This document shows, piece after piece, positions 1-11,300 of a stretch of DNA of 64,000 nucleotides; within the stretch, counting starts at the first letter, position 1; the number at the start of each line of letters is the position of its first letter. The notes under the pieces were generated by a model that was not told the origin of the DNA, ran no database searches, and was given only the letters and a program-made list of their open reading frames with translations. The position numbers and the translations under genes are program-made. This DNA comes from Eukaryota sp. TZLM1-RC (taxonomy: Eukaryota > Metamonada: BaSk clade): positions 3,286,001 through 3,350,000 of the forward strand of contig JAUPSS010000003.1 in the NCBI GenBank assembly GCA_040285825.1, written 5' to 3'.

Positions 1-72
1 GATATAGAGGGTAACAAGGCAACGGACCCGGATCCCACCTCCCCCTCCCTTAAAGTAGAAGAAGATGAAAGA

Positions 73-3000
73 GTGGACGAGGTCCCTCTATCTTCAACAA
101 CAGAAGAGGTAACGAGAACGGACCCGGCTCCCTCTCCCCTCAGGAAAAAAGAAACAGATGAGGTTACGAGAACGGACCCGGCTCCCTCTCCCCTCAAGTA
201 TGCAGAATTGTCCTCGGAGGCAACGAGAACGGACCCGGCTCCCTCTCCCCTCCCAATTCTAGAACCTGTCTCAAAGGGAACGAATGGAGATCCCACCTTA
301 GACACGTCTTCCCCATTAGGAGAATATGAAGAAATTCAATCTCAACTGGATGAAATGGAGGGAGAAGACGACTCTTCTGAGGAGTTCTACAAGTTATTAA
401 GAGAAAATGCGGAGGCTTACCTCGAACCAACAGATTTCTCTCTGTTCGAGCAGCTTCCCCCTTTATGGAGTTACATTCAAAAAGAGGCAGAAACGTTGGT
501 TTCCAGACCCTCGGAATGATTGGGGATACCCAAAAGGTATTGGAAATTCCCCTCAATGAAAGGAATGAACTCATAAAGGCACTCGATAAACTGAGTAGAA
601 AGACATTCGGGCGTAACGCAGAGCGCCGCCCCAGAATCTCTGGAATGGACAAAAGAATCAATGAAATGATGTCTCTTCCCATCAAAGATAGATTGGATTG
701 GAAGGCCTCCTTCCTAGATCAACACGGCAGGAGAATAAGGTTTCTCTCCATCGAGCAGAGAAGTAGGACCGACTCGGAAGACATCCTACAATCCAAATTG
801 CCTGCCTGGTTTGATCCTAACTTTGATACGGAAATCCATAATTACACGGAGCTGACAGAGGGTGCTCCCACATATTTTAGGGAATTTATGGAGCAGGAGG
901 ATAGTAGTGAACCAGACAAGCTTGAACCGGTAACACCCTGGTTTGATGCAGACGCTTTAAACAACATTCATACGGAACGATCAGCTGTATCCACGTATAG
1001 GAGCCGTCCTAACAACTACATCCAACAACATGGTAACTCGTTCACGAAACAACGAGAGTTTAGACAATGGGTAACGGGAGATTCATCCACATCTCTCCAC
1101 CTTCCCAAACTGCCTGTTGTAGCCCCCATAATTGCTGAAAAAAGCCAACCAATACAGGTCTGCTCTATTGACAGCATACCCGAACACGTTCCAACAGTGA
1201 ACGTCCCGGAACCTGTAACTAGACAAGACGTTGCTCCTTAGGAAGAACCAACTTCCTCTCAACCTATGGAATGTGAAATCGGAGAAGACATAGAGTTGAA
1301 CGGGCCAGTCGTTGGAGAAACGGCTCCTCCTCAACCCTCAGTAAGAAACTCTTCTTCCGACAGATCTATGCGTATTGAGGACCTACAATCCTCAAGAAGA
1401 GGTATTGACATGAGCATAGCTAGTAGCCTTCATAGACAGATTGATCCACGGTCTAAGGATATCGACTATAAAAGACCTCGATTATCCGCTGACGACCCTA
1501 TCAACAAAATGTCTATCATAGCTTTTCTTTTAAAATATCAAACTTGGGATAACTACGGGCGAAAGATAGCTAATAGACGCTTTGAAGCCCCAGGTCAATC
1601 AGATTGGACCAGAGCCTTTATGATAGCTACCCAGTTATTTGGAGAAGGCCAAGCAGAAATAACCCAAGCTAGGATTAAAGATCTCCCCAAACACATACGC
1701 GACGAGATCACCAGGGATACAACACAGCCTTTGGTAAGGATTGACCCAGCTATAACAGATAAGCTCGGACCCCCAATCCACCATTATGATTTATTTAGGA
1801 GCATGATGATGAGCACTTGCCCTACAGGAATATCCAGCATGATTGACCCTAGCCTTCTATCCAGATGGCAGAGTCAAGGTTTACTCGGTGTTGACTATAC
1901 CGACGCCGACGTCATGGTATTTCTGTTAAAAAGAACACAATTCACATCATATCATGAGGCTTGTACAGCTCTAATGAAGCCTAGAATAAACTGGAGAAAA
2001 ATCCACAATAGGCACGAGGCTGACAACGAGTTTGGTCGTTATGTAGAAGATTTTGGAGACGTCTTGAGAATGACCACCTACATGACCGACCTAACCATCC
2101 CCGATTTAATTAGAGGAAGTAGTGGGTTGATAACCATATCTCCCGCTCTAATAGCCGAGTACTTTCTTATGGGTTTGGACAACTTTGCTATATCGAGCGA
2201 ACTCCTCCCAGTATGGACTAGGGAATCCTTGTGGGACTCACCGAACAGAACAACTCTACTCGATTTGATATCGACAACGAGAAGACATTTCCTCGCTTGG
2301 TGTTACACAGCAGGAAACAAGCCCACAATGGATGTACTAAGGAACAGGGCTAACGAAGAAGATATTCCTTTGGGACTCACGGCGATGAGAACTTACTCAA
2401 GAGGAGTAACACCATCAGCCCAGGCTCCATCAAATCGAGCAAGACGATCAGGTAGAAAGTCAAGAGGAACCCCTCAACACAAATACATCCCTGAAAAGCA
2501 TGAACGAGAAGGGTCAAAATTCTGTACATTCTGCAGCAACGTCGAAGGTAACAATCCTGTTGGCCACACTGTATTCGAATGCAAAGATCCTCGTTGTGCT
2601 AGAAGCAGAGTCCCCAAAGAAGAAAGATTCAGATTAGAAGAACAGGAGGCGCCTGCTAGTAGAGGCAGTGTAGAAAGGGGCCGAGGTGGCCGTGGTAGAC
2701 GTGTACATAGATTCAAATTTAGAGGCCGTGGAGGCCGTTTTAGAGGTCATAAAGGAAGAGGTCAGTGCAGACCCATTTATAACATCAACACTACAGAGGA
2801 TATATCATCAAACGCATCCCCTACTGAGTCAAAACCGACCCGTTCGAGTACGGTTCCTCACAGACGGATCAACAACAGCAACCGGAACAGCAGGACAGGC
2901 AACCTACCTAATCGGGTACACATCAACGCAATCAATCACAATAAATTAACAACCGATTTAGGAAACCCAGTCAACAACTTTCCAACAGCTCAACAAAATC

Positions 3001-3125
3001 TTTTAATTCCTCTACAAATTCACCAATCCAGCTCTGATATCAACAGTATTTTTGATATTAATTCTACGGTTAGTGAAAACCACATCAGGTCCCAGCGTTC
3101 TCCATTTCTAAGACTGGAGATATGA
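73..3125 (+). pseudogene. Ty3 gag, interrupted
   Basis: Frames: 73-519 (frame 1) with the proline-rich repeats, then 465-1241 and 1266-3125 (both frame 3). Comparison with the copy near 48850-48950 shows the first two pieces were one reading frame, so a single-base indel near 505 broke it. The second and third pieces are separated only by TAG at 1239-1241 and eight in-frame codons. The capsid-like part lies at about 1500-2340. It is followed by a long zinc-knuckle variant (CX2CX10HX4C, about 2520-2580) and a Gly-Arg-rich tail (about 2670-2760) typical of nucleocapsids. The protein would package element RNA in cytoplasmic particles. Homologous stretches in three other copies support the call. 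Confidence 0.85.
109..250 (+). repeat. Three-unit coding minisatellite in gag N-terminus
   Basis: Three near-identical units begin near 111, 165 and 222 (period 54-57 bp), each encoding TRTDPAPSPL with a short variable linker. A weaker related unit lies at about 9-50. The reverse complement of the core reappears in the Ty3 copy at about 49200-49220, so the proline-rich repeat belongs to the element family and is not a local accident. Confidence 0.85.
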
Positions 3126-3140
3126 ATAAATGATATTGAA

Positions 3141-6100
3141 ATGATTGCGACTATAGATTCGGCTGCGTTTTGTTCAGTTATTACTGCAGATTTAGCTGAA
3201 CAATGCCATATGTCAATCAATAGCAAGGATACTATTAAGTTCTTACAAGCTAATAACGTATCCACAAAATCGCTAGGGAGTGCAACTGGTATTCTGTCGT
3301 TCAACGTAGGAAGCATTGCGCAACAAGTTCATTATAAACATACTCTTCCCATAATTCCGGGTTCGAACAAATTATTAATAGGGACAGACATGTTAAAAGC
3401 ACTTGGGCTTCAGACGGATGATGGTCTTTTCATTAGATTTGACAAAGAACACCGCACTTTGCTAAACGCAGAATCAGAATTCGACTCTAGGATCGCTCAA
3501 CATTCGATTGGGAACTTAGATAACCAATCACCAAGTCCTTCTGATTTTGAGGAGCAATTAGCAAGATCTGGATGTGAGATAAAATTAGATGATAGTAATA
3601 ATAAATTAAAATTAACGAGTCTACTAAAATTATTCAGCGATGTTTTTAGTGAAACTCCTAATAGAAAAGGAATCGATTGTAATCCTCTAACAATCCCCTT
3701 TAGAGATGAGAATGCTATAGTACACAAGCCTGCTAGACGGTTAAATCCCAGCAAAATGGAAATAGCAAACAAAATATTTGATGAACTGATCGAAATGGGT
3801 TACGCAGTTGAATCTAATTATAAATTCAGCTCTCCTATTGTCTTAGTTATATATCCTGACGGCAAGAAACCCAGGTTAACTGGAGACTTTAGCGGTAAAG
3901 ATGGAGTTAAGGCCCATACGATTTCAGTAGAGCCTAATCTACCTAGGATTAGTGATATTTTAGAATTTTTGAGTAGAGCAAATTACATCGCCACGCTTGA
4001 TTTACCAAATGCTTTCTGGCAGATGAATGTAGCTGATAAGGATATTGAGAAAACATCAATCTCCATTCCTGGAAGGTCAATCATGTTTAAAAGAGCTTGC
4101 TTCGGATTAAAGAACATCCCAGCAGTTTTTCAAAACGTAATGATGGAAATTTTCCAAATAGACGGCGTTTTTATATACATTGACGATATCATAATAGTTG
4201 GAACGACATTCGAAGAATTTTGTAAGAGATTACAAAGAGTCCTCCAATGCGCCAGAAATAGACGTGTAAATATAGGCTTACGTAAATGTAAATTCGTAAC
4301 ATCAAAACACCCTATCGACATTTTAGGAAGTACCTTCCAGGATAAAACTAGATTTATTAGTAAGAAAAAAATCGAAGCCTTGATGAGAATCCCTAGACCA
4401 AAAACAGTGAAAGAAGTTCGCTCATTGGTAGGATCCATCAATTATATTAGAGATTGGCTTCCTAGTATTTCTGAATTAATTGCTCCAATTAACGAGCTAA
4501 TTAAAGGAAAACCCAGAATAATTAAATGGACTAGCAAGCATGACGATTACTTAAAACAAATAAAAGACTTAATAGTAAACCACATGCCCCTTGAATTACC
4601 AGCTCCGGGCAAGCGAGTATTGATAAGTACTGACGCTTCAGATGTAGCAGTAGGAGGTGTTATTTGGCAAGAAATTGAACCCTACTCCCCTGCAGAACCC
4701 CGCTAAATAAAAGGAAAGTAAAACCTTTGTCATTCTACAGTAGATTACTTACAGAAACACAAAGAAAATGGTCCACATTACAAAAAGAATTATATGCAAT
4801 ACTTTTGATTTTAACTGAAAGTTGTTTAGAAAGCTATTTGTTAACTAGACATTTAACAATTTTCACAGATCATAAAAACATTGCATTCCTGGCTACAGCC
4901 CCAGAGAAAAATAGAATTGTAGAGAGATGGCTGCCGATACTATCTGAATTCGACTTTGACATAGTCCACGAACCTGGTAAAGACAACCATTGGGCAGATA
5001 TGTTATCGAGGAATATTGATTTGGATCAAAACGAGGAAACTCCTTCTATTTGTAGCATAAATATACCAGATACTTTACTTTCAAATTACGAGATACCTCC
5101 ACTAGACGATGATTCTGATTCGGACCTTGAAGACATCCCATCAATCTATCCTCTAAGTAGACACCAAGACCTACCTATTTTTTCTTCTTGGTTCTCTAAG
5201 ATAAGATCCGAACAACAAACAGCCAAAAACAACAACGACTCGTTATTTGAAAATGCAATTCTAGATGAAAATACTCAAATTTGGAAAAATAATAAAAACA
5301 AAATTTTGATTCCAAAGAGCCTCAGAAAACAGGCCCTACTATTAATGCATGGTTTGGTTCAATCTGGTCACCCTAGTAAAAACGATAGTTTGCACAAACT
5401 ATCCAAAAGCGATTTCTACTGGCCCAATATGAGAAAGGACCTCATTAATCATGTCAAAAGATGCCCAACTTGTCAAAAAACGGCTCCAGTTAAAAGATCA
5501 AAAACGCCTTCCACAGGATCTTTATGGGCAGATCGTCCTTTTGCCAGATTAAACGTCGATACAATTGGACCCCTAAATTCCGACAACGAAGGAAATAAAT
5601 ATCTTTTAGTATTTGTAGACTCTTTTACTGGATATACAATTTTAGTCCCTCTAAAAGAACTCAACGCCTTAGAAACCGCAGATGCCTTAATTTGGAACGT
5701 TTGCGCTATCTTTGGCATACCTATGTTAATTCATAGTGATAATGGACCTGAGTTCGCCAACGAGACTTTTAAAATAGTGTGTAACAGATTAGCGATTGAG
5801 AAGAGTAACTCAATTCCCCACTATTCAGAAAGTAATGGACTTGTAGAACGTAAACATAGAGACGTTCTTCAATGCTTAAGGAAACTATTAATAGATTTCA
5901 ACGATTACGGAAATTGGTCTACATACGTACCTATATCCCAACTATTAATAAATTCTACTAAAAGCAGAAAAACTGGTTTTACCCCATACGAACTCATGTT
6001 CGGTTCTTCGATTAGCCCAAGAACAGACCCTGCTTATATATTAGGAAATTTATCCAAATTTGAAACTAATATCCCCTTATTAGATGACATCAAAATGAAA

Positions 6101-6679
6101 AACACTCGTCTACAAGAAAAAAGGGAAGAAGCAGAGCGTCACCAAACATTAAATACTCCGTCTTCAGTAGATAATACTAATTCGTGTTTTTTAGCATTTA
6201 ATATTGGTGACTACGTCTTACGTAAAACCAAGCAAAATAATAAATTGCATGGATCTTGGAATGGACCATTTTTAGTTGTTGACCTTCCTTCCAAATCCAC
6301 TTTATTATTGAAGAATCTTACTACTGGCATGGAATTAAAAGCTGCCAAGAAAGATTGCAAAACCTATAACGCAGAAAATCCACAGGACATTGAGTTCCTC
6401 AAGGCAGTCGCTGCAGGCGATTCCGAAAAACACGTTATAGAGAAAATCCTCTCAGAATACCACTCTGATTCAGGTAGTTTCTGTACTGTCCAATGGTTTG
6501 GCGGTGAGACAACAGAAGAGCCACTCCATTCGGTTAGACACTCAGAAGCTTATAAGTTATTTAGTAAGGATAACAAGAAAATTGGAAAACGTACCATTAG
6601 TCGACGACAAGGTACCTCCAATGAGTCTACGCCTTCTAAGAAGCCTAGACGCAGCAATAGAATTAGGAAGAGGAGCTAA
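3141..6679 (+). pseudogene. Ty3 pol: protease, RT, RNase H, integrase, chromodomain-like tail
   Basis: First part, 3141-4706: aspartic protease with a DSA active-site variant near 3153 and the LLIGTDML flap near 3380; RT with LDLPNAFWQM near 3990 (motif A) and YIDD near 4171; RNase H start with STDAS near 4625. Second part, from about 4682 to 6679 in another frame: rest of RNase H (TDHKN near 4865), integrase HHCC zinc site (about 5345-5480), catalytic DDE with Asp near 5554, HSDNGPEF near 5738 and Glu after it. Near 6430-6560 there is a chromodomain-like stretch (EKIL, then VQWFGG). The -1 frame change near 4690-4715 cuts RNase H and is most simply a one-base loss. Pol is in the same frame as gag, separated by TGA 3123-3125 and a few codons. 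Confidence 0.92.
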
Positions 6680-6808
6680 TTCTTAGTTTATGTCGATTAT
6701 TTATATTATATCGATTATATGTATTTATTATAGTTATTTCGTTATTTGTATATAGTTTTTATTTCATATTCATATAAACTGATTTATTTTGAAAAAGGGA
6801 AGAAGCAG

Positions 6809-6887
6809 TGTTGGCGCCCTAAGGCTTATATAATATGAATGGAAAATAAATCAGACTTTTCTTTACTACAATAGACTTTAGGCAACA
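6809..6887 (+). repeat. 3' LTR, 79 bp, with polypurine tract at 6791-6808
   Basis: The LTR begins TGTTGGCGCC and ends GGCAACA, a TG...CA pair. It follows the purine run GAAAAAGGGAAGAAGCAG at 6791-6808, the expected plus-strand primer site. The minus-strand copy at 18000-18076 has a matching about 77-bp sequence upstream of its gag, which fixes both ends. LTRs below 100 bp are unusually short for Ty3 elements. Confidence 0.8.
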
Positions 6888-8020
6888 GATGCAGAAATGC
6901 AATATTTGAGTTGTTTTCTGAAAAATTTGCCGATTGGGAAGATTTATTAATGACAACGCAAAGTTCCATTGTTTTTGCATTAAATGAAGAAATTTCAAAA
7001 ATTCATACTGAAAAATGGAATCGATGCTTTCCCCAATCATTCAATGGCAATATTCTAGAAAAAAATTAATTAAATTTAAAATAAACTCTTCGAACATTAC
7101 AGAAACGATTGACTAAAATGTATAAAAATGGTCTTTAGAAAAATATATGCAGATCGGCTGTTTTACATCATGATCTTCATGCATTGCTATTGGAAAAAGG
7201 TCTGTGTGAGAACAAGTCACCAGATTCATCACTATTTGTCACCATTGTACCACAAAGGTTTGGGCTATTTAATGAAGCCTTTGTATCAGAAATGAGATTA
7301 TATCTGAATTTCCTTATTGACCAACGTCTATTGAAAGAAACATGTATTTGATCTAATTCACCACAGCTCACTTTGCGTCATGCTTTAAATTGCCCCAAAT
7401 TAATTACTTATCGTTCTTAATTACATGATACTGTCAGGGACAATATGTTCTTAGTATGGCACGAACTGCAAGAATCTCGTGTATCAAAGAGCCTCTGCTG
7501 AAGGAAACACTGTCATTAAAGCAGTTTGATTCTGATGATAGAGGTGATATATACTGTGATTGGATTGATAACTCTGAACCTGCTGTTGATTTTGTCTCCT
7601 GTAATGATGCAAATGATACTTGGTTTACAACAGAAAACTTAATCCTGTAGGTGCTCTTGAATTTAAAGCTAAAGAAAAACATAGAAAATGAGACAAAGAT
7701 ATCGAAGAAGCTAATACTGGTAGAAATACACCACTTGTTTTTATTGCTTTCCCATTTTCAATAAACGAAACACTATCATTAGAAGCAGGAATTTCTTTGA
7801 ATGATTTCAAAAACATGGTTCAAGAAAAAACAATGAAAAGATTTGATATCTCTGTCGAATTCAATTTGCTATAATTACTAGATTGCCTTTCAATCGAAGT
7901 AGAGAAGCTTTAGCGAGACAGCAAGCAGATCAAGATTTCAGAGAGGAAATCTTGGTTCAATAAAATTCGTCCCATTAGTTCTGATTTAATTTTACTACAT
8001 TTTGTAGTTCATTACAAATC
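6888..8020 (+). mobile_element. LINE-C copy 1, 3' part, degenerate
   Basis: Conceptual translation in several frames matches the better-kept copy at 41474-42345: a region with SSDSSLFVTIVPRR-like sequence, a CCHC-like site (SNSPQLTLRHAL, then C) and the endonuclease-like RGDIYCDWIDNS...VDFVS (near 7540-7600). It ends with FNRSREALARQQADQDF near 7880. The 3' UTR has the family signature CGTCCCATTAG near 7968. There are many stops and frameshifts. It starts immediately after the Ty3 LTR and probably truncated or abutted it. Confidence 0.75.
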
Positions 8021-8327
8021 AAATTGATCAGAATCCTCAGATGTATCTGTTAATTAATGAAAATTTTTGTTGAAACAGCAACTAAAGAGATTCACTTGAA
8101 CAAAGTTTGTTTATTACCCTCAAAGACAGCATCTTTGGAAAGTTCACAGGCAACAATGATAAACAAAAATCAAAACAGACAAAAGAGCTTCCAAAACCAT
8201 GTTCCCTTCTTCTTGTCCTTGCATCATCAGCAAGTTCAAAGGAATAGAAAAGGTTACTTTCTTTTTCATAAACAAAGTCATTTAATTTAAATAAAGAAAG
8301 AATTCATTTATATTATATAATATTTAT
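8021..8327. other. Gap between LINE-C and BEACH 3' end
   Basis: About 300 AT-rich bases. An open frame at 8057-8290 (+) has no recognisable domain and I do not call it. The BEACH gene's 3' UTR on the minus strand would occupy this stretch. Confidence 0.5.
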
Positions 8328-11300
8328 TTACAGGCCAAAAACTGCAACTTTTCCATCATCAAGCCCTACCAAAAGACATTTCAAGTCATCTGACAGACAA
8401 AGACAGACTACTGCACTGTCAAACTTTGAAATTTGCTTAACACAATTTAATGGTGTGAGAGACCACACTTCCAATGTGCCATCTGCAAATCCAAGAAAAA
8501 CAAATTCATGTAAGTAATCATCATTTAAATAAGAATTTGGTTGACAATTCCCAACTTGCAAAAAATTCTTTTTCGAGAAACAATTGTGAGAATATAACAA
8601 CATGTTAGTCACGGAATGATTCAACTTTCTTCTTGACAATAAAGTTCCATTAATATTGAATAAACACAATGAATTATCAACATTAGAAGTTGCCAAGATA
8701 CAGTTAAAGGGAACGAACAACAGAAACGACACAGGCGACAGTAATGGATACTCAATAGTTCTAATGTACCTGGCTGATAATGTGTGGATAATAATAGTAC
8801 CATCAACAGAGCCAGAAATGACTAAATCAATGGTGGCGCAGACAGAGATGACAGCATCATCATGACCATACAAAATGTGGAGAGGATCTGTAGAGACTGG
8901 TTGTTGAGAGTTTGGTGAAAAATCCCAAATCATGACGGTCGTATCTCGAGATGCAGTAATCAAAAATGATTGATTAGCACACTCCACCAGTGTACACGCT
9001 ACAATAACATCCTTATGACGACAAATGGAGCAAACTAATGAAAGATTTCTGGTGTCGAAAATTTTGAATGAATAATCCCAGTGATTACAAGTTATTAAAA
9101 ACTTTCCATTAGAAGAAATTTCAAACATTGATTCAGCCAAAGACTCCTCATCTTTGATCAAAAAATCCAATGAGTTACCAATGTCAGAGTATTGAGTCTT
9201 CGCGAAGGAAGATGTCAGACAATGCTGGGAAAAAGCAAATGTTCTATTTAGAGTCATAACTTTATCTTCAAATTTTCGGACCAACAGTATTGAATCAGAG
9301 ATTGCTTCGGAAATCTGATGTAGAGACTTTAAACTAAAATTTAAACATTGATCCCTTCTGTGAAAATTTTGGATGGTTTTCAAGGTGTGACGAGTGGGGT
9401 GGGGTTTTTTGAACAATTGTACTGGAATTTGGCCAAATTCTCTTATTGCATTGACAATACTTTTTCTTAATTGAGGATTTTGTATCTTCTCAAATGCCAC
9501 ACTATAATAACAATGTGGTCGGTATCTATTGAATACTTTTGCAGCTTCGTCCCCTCGTTGTTGAAACCCAAATATAAGATCAATCCAATGATGAATATTT
9601 TGGGAAACATATTCAGATTCAAGAGCAGCTCTGTTGATCTTGACAAAGAGGAAAGGATCATTGTTGGCCCAAGAAGGAAGAGTGACATTGGTGATATCAC
9701 GTTGAGATGACGTGTTGCCAAAGAAAACATTATTTACATTTCTTAAAAACAAATCACTGTAGAAAAATTCAGGAATTAACTCTCTAATATCGGCTGGCGA
9801 GGTCAAGCAACTAGACCAAGTTTGTCCAATATCATAAAACATCCGATCGGGTTCATCAAAGGTATCCCTACCATGATAATCGATGGTGATGGTGGTGAAC
9901 GGTTCTAGTCGAACCAGGTAGTAAAGAACAGTTGCGGGGGTAAGGTAATGAAATGCATGGTGATACTGGCTCCTGTTTGAAGAATCCTTATATTGTTCTG
10001 TCATTGGATCACAGAATTTTGTATCATCGAATTTTTTGCTTAATTTTTGGGTGTCATCAAGTTGAGCTCCAATTGGTCTTGCAAAATTTCGGTAAATATT
10101 TGGATCTTCTAAATTGATCTCTTTTGATGAGTAGTCTCGTATTACCCATGGCATTACAGGGTATTGAGAAAGATCATGATAAGTGCGGCCTGAAATAGTA
10201 TTTAAGAACATAAGGTAATCAAAATTAGAAATCAATCTTTTTTGCCACAATGACGTGACATTTGACCGTTTGATGACGTCAGCAGCATTCAGGGAGTTGA
10301 ATGAAACTAAATTAGATGGCCGTAGTGAACAAAGGGTTGAATAAACTTTTTTCCGTATTGAACGGTTGAAATTCAATAAAAGAGAAGAATTATCAAAAAA
10401 GAATATTTCCAATGCGGTTGGTGACAACAAGTACCTTCTGCCTTGCACAGCCAAGATATCATTGAGTGCCCAAGAACTTTCACGAAGGTAATCAGCGTCA
10501 GCATCATCAAGACTCAAAACAAAAGTTTGATCGTATTGTCTGTTTGTAATTTTTTTGGTTTCGTGAAAAACGATTGATTTTGTGGTAATTTTGAGTGACC
10601 CAATAATAATGTTAGTAATTGAAAGCCGCTCACAGGGTACAACTAATACTGTTCGATCAGATTGTTCCGAAATATTCTGTTTTTGAGCCGATGATGCATC
10701 TTTTTGAGCCAATAACGTGGATTCTGATTGGGCAACTATCTGAGAAATCCCATCAATATCATCAAAATCATCCTCAGCATCATCTTCAGCGCCCAAATTG
10801 TACAAAACTTCATGAATTCTGTCTTGTCCAATTGAGTGGGAATCACTGGTGTCATTATCACGTGTGTTGCCTCTAGAAACCCGACCCTCATGACGTGACC
10901 CAGAAAAATTTCGTTCCAACAATAGTCTCATTCTGCTGGAATTTTCAGTCATGTCAAGTGACCAGAAGAGATCACTTTGACAAGCTATTTGATTGTTGTA
11001 ACACCTTAGAAATTCTTCTTCTTGCTCAATTTCTTCCAGACTTGAATGGTCTTGTTTTGTCCTTCGTAGGCCCCATGGACTCCTTTCATGCCTGACCATT
11101 CTGCAAATACGACGCCATGCCAGAAGAGTAAGTTCGTCCTCTTGCTTCAAACGGTCACTGGCAGTCAAGAGTCTCTTAGATTCTCGTTGAAAAACGTCAT
11201 GGATTAAAACTTGGTAGTAAGAAAGAGAAGATTTCCATTCTGACGCAAATGTTTCTACTAAGCGTATGTCCTTGTGTGTCAAAAAGGAGTAGAAATCTGG

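Larger units (their letters stand above)
1..6887 (+). mobile_element. Ty3/Gypsy LTR retrotransposon, 5' end outside window, decayed
   Basis: Order on the plus strand: gag with an RGG-rich nucleocapsid, aspartic protease, reverse transcriptase, RNase H, integrase with a chromodomain-like tail, polypurine tract, 3' LTR. Protease-RT-RH-INT order is diagnostic of Ty3/Gypsy. The 5' LTR is not in the window; the window opens inside the leader or N-terminal gag. Gag and pol carry one frameshift near 505, an in-frame TAG at 1239-1241, an in-frame TGA at 3123-3125 and a -1 frame change near 4690-4715. This copy is probably dead, although the TGA could be a readthrough site. Three more degenerate copies lie on the minus strand at 17345-18076, 32880-37230 and 47840-49255. 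Confidence 0.93.

Noticed and set aside
109-250. CRISPR-like array of direct repeats
   Set aside because: Only three units, spacers are short and coding, inside gag of a eukaryotic element; a coding minisatellite explains it.
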